Shown: positions 6,568 through 7,424 of the stretch, one piece after another
How positions within the stretch are numbered: the first letter of the stretch is position 1
Layout: each line of letters opens with the position of its first letter
Assembly (NCBI GenBank): GCA_016197345.1
Contig: JACPVY010000053.1
Coordinates: 1 to 7,424, forward strand
Source of the DNA: Burkholderiales bacterium
Lineage (GTDB): Bacteria; Pseudomonadota; Gammaproteobacteria; Burkholderiales; Burkholderiaceae_D
DNA: 7,424 nt
Direction of reading: 5' to 3'
Notes under the pieces: generated by a model
The model's input: only the letters and a program-made list of their open reading frames with translations
What the model was told of the DNA's origin: nothing
The model's database searches: none
Program-made: the position numbers and the translations under genes

Positions 6568-6571
6568 CCTC
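6568..6571 (-). promoter_or_regulatory. Ribosome binding site deciding the universal stress protein start
   Basis: On the minus strand GAGG sits 5 nt before ATG 6562-6560. This favours the 156-residue form over the 198-residue extended frame. Confidence 0.7.
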
Positions 6572-6766
6572 ATGTGCGGCAGATTGTGGGACTAGTATCA
6601 AGCTTGCGTCAGTGGTCGTGCTGAGCTCTTGGGGCGGTCTAGCGTTGTCTGCCCCATCACTTGCTAGTGGGTGTTGTATCACGCCCACATTTTATTGCGG
6701 ACGTTTCAGCTGGATTGGCCGTCGTGTCAGCGAGGGACAGGCCGATATTTTCAATTTTGTTGTTGT

Positions 6767-6795
6767 ATCAAAGTTCAGTATAAGCCTTTTGTAAA
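6767..6795 (-). promoter_or_regulatory. Weak candidate promoter for the universal stress protein gene
   Basis: On the minus strand TTTACA (6795-6790, 5 of 6 to the -35 consensus) is followed after 17 nt by TTTGAT (6772-6767, 4 of 6 to the -10). The mismatch at the key second -10 base weakens it. A leader of about 200 nt would result. An alternative -10, TATACT (6782-6777), has no matching -35. Confidence 0.25.
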
Positions 6796-7149
6796 GTTAT
6801 AGCGAAGACATGACAATCATAAAAGAGGATGTTGCAAAATCGGTGGTGATGCTGATTCTCCAGCAACAAAAATTCGCGTCTGTCTCGCGCGAGGTCAATA
6901 GAACATAAAAAAAATGCAGTTTGGCACCGAATGCTGAACATTTTGTCCATGATCGTGGCAATATGAAACAAGCCAGCTTGGTTTTTGCCAAGGTTGTCGT
7001 ACGGTGGAAATATATTGCTTCGAAGACGGTGGGTTCACGCTTGCTTAGGGCGCTCGCCAAAATGCGCTAGTGTGCTAATGAGGTAATGTGGAAGGATGCG
7101 CCGTGCGTCGCGAATGGGATGCATTGTCATCGGAATCGTGCAGCTATCA

Positions 7150-7173
7150 TTTTACAGGGCTGTAAAAGCCCTG
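7150..7173. promoter_or_regulatory. Operator-like palindrome overlapping an alternative hairpin
   Basis: TTTTACAG (7150-7157) and CTGTAAAA (7160-7167) form a perfect 8-bp inverted repeat around GG, the geometry of a dimeric repressor site. The overlapping CAGGGCT (7155-7161) and AGCCCTG (7167-7173) form a perfect 7-bp hairpin with loop GTAAA. The two use the same bases, so in RNA they would exclude each other. The element lies about 190 nt upstream of the possible gene at 7365. I do not recognise it as a known regulator's box. Confidence 0.45.
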
Positions 7174-7364
7174 CTAAACTGGAGCGCAATGCTGGAATTT
7201 TCAAATGTGGGTGAAGTGACATACTGCGCGCTGCTAGGCTGGACCATAGCATGTGAAAGTGAGTAGCGCGAAACTGGTCAGTGGCTGTTCTGAGGCGCCC
7301 GCAGCTAGGCCCGGGCATCACTGTCAGCGACGAACTTATCAAAAATTATGGAGAAGTACGGACT

Positions 7365-7424
7365 ATGACCGACGCCGCCGATGATTTGACGCACTGTTTG
7401 AACAAGTGTCCGCGCAACGTGTAC
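7365..7424 (+). CDS. Possible 5' end of a gene running off the right edge; reading frame uncertain
   Basis: ATG 7365 is preceded by GGAGAAG (7350-7356), an acceptable ribosome site, and the frame is open for 20 codons to the window end. It begins MTDAADD. After that the annotated frame becomes Cys-rich and unconvincing (LTHCLNKC), whereas the frame one base over reads FDALFEQVSAQRV, which looks like ordinary protein. One extra T in the TTT at 7385-7387 would join MTDAADD to it. This could be a sequencing or assembly indel, a real frameshift, or chance. A 6-codon frame (MEKYGL, ATG 7348) ends in a TGA that overlaps this ATG. I do not recognise the product. Confidence 0.45.
   Translation, partial: MTDAADDLTHCLNKCPRNVY

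Larger units (their letters stand above)
6563..7364. other. Long intergenic region with no convincing gene
   Basis: About 800 bp separate the minus-strand stress protein gene from the possible + strand gene at the right edge. Longer frames here look like noise in composition. A + strand frame from ATG 6810 (MTIIKEDVAKSVVMLIL...) stops at TAA 6906 beside an A8 run, then stays open to TAG 7068. Its second part contains a 35-residue strongly basic reading frame (6963-7070). A 56-codon frame lies at 7096-7266. None has a good ribosome site. A 10-bp repeat, TGTTGTATCA, occurs at 6672-6681 and 6761-6770. The clearest structural signal is the palindrome/hairpin at 7150-7173. Confidence 0.5.

Noticed and set aside
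6563..6688. 42-residue N-terminal extension of the universal stress protein
   Set aside because: The Usp fold starts at MYKKILIT, which has its own GAGG site. The extension shows no family similarity and no ribosome site of its own that I can see.
6797..7060. Minus-strand frame of 87 codons
   Set aside because: Its composition is rich in Cys, Phe, Ser and Thr with no motif, and it lacks a ribosome site. It appears to be a chance frame in noncoding DNA.
7096..7266. 56-codon frame with a hydrophobic N-terminal part (MGCIVIGIVQL)
   Set aside because: GGAAGG abuts the ATG with no spacing, and the frame runs through the palindrome/hairpin at 7150-7173. No family resemblance is recognised.

Overview
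The window looks like part of a betaproteobacterial chromosome of roughly even base composition. A Burkholderiales/Oxalobacteraceae-type organism is my best guess. This rests on the style of the uracil phosphoribosyltransferase C-terminus, a compact CspA and frequent TTG leucine codons. It is an inference, not a taxonomic result. I see no transposase, phage gene, CRISPR array, tRNA or rRNA.

Layout: (1) 3-224 is the 3' end of a upp-type uracil phosphoribosyltransferase. (2) 225-661 is an intergenic stretch with a perfect 10-bp stem-loop and a small inverted repeat close to the next gene. (3) 662-5574 is a tight three-gene signalling operon on the + strand: a soluble hybrid histidine kinase (GAF-PAS-PAS-HisKA-HATPase-REC-REC), a single-domain response regulator 19 nt downstream, and an HPt-REC-REC-GGDEF diguanylate cyclase overlapping the regulator by 14 nt. 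(4) 5575-6021 carries a promoter-like -10, a leader of about 100 nt with a hairpin, and a CspA-family cold-shock gene. (5) 6041-6071 is a terminator shared by the cold-shock gene and the convergent gene. (6) 6092-6562 on the minus strand is an ATP-binding-type universal stress protein. (7) 6563-7364 is about 800 bp with no convincing gene, but it holds an 18-bp palindrome-like element that overlaps a competing hairpin. (8) 7365-7424 is the possible start of another + strand gene, perhaps frameshifted.

How the genes may work together: the operon encodes every part of a multistep His-Asp-His-Asp relay ending in c-di-GMP synthesis. The kinase would autophosphorylate at H460 and pass phosphate through its receiver domains and/or the free regulator (D58). 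The HPt histidine (H66) of the third protein could carry it on to that protein's own receivers (D206, D332), which would control the C-terminal GGEEF cyclase. The cyclase has an intact inhibitory RxxD site, so product feedback is expected. The most notable point is the direct fusion of an HPt module to a double-receiver diguanylate cyclase. The flanking cold-shock and universal-stress genes fit a stress-adaptation neighbourhood, but nothing in the sequence links them to the relay.
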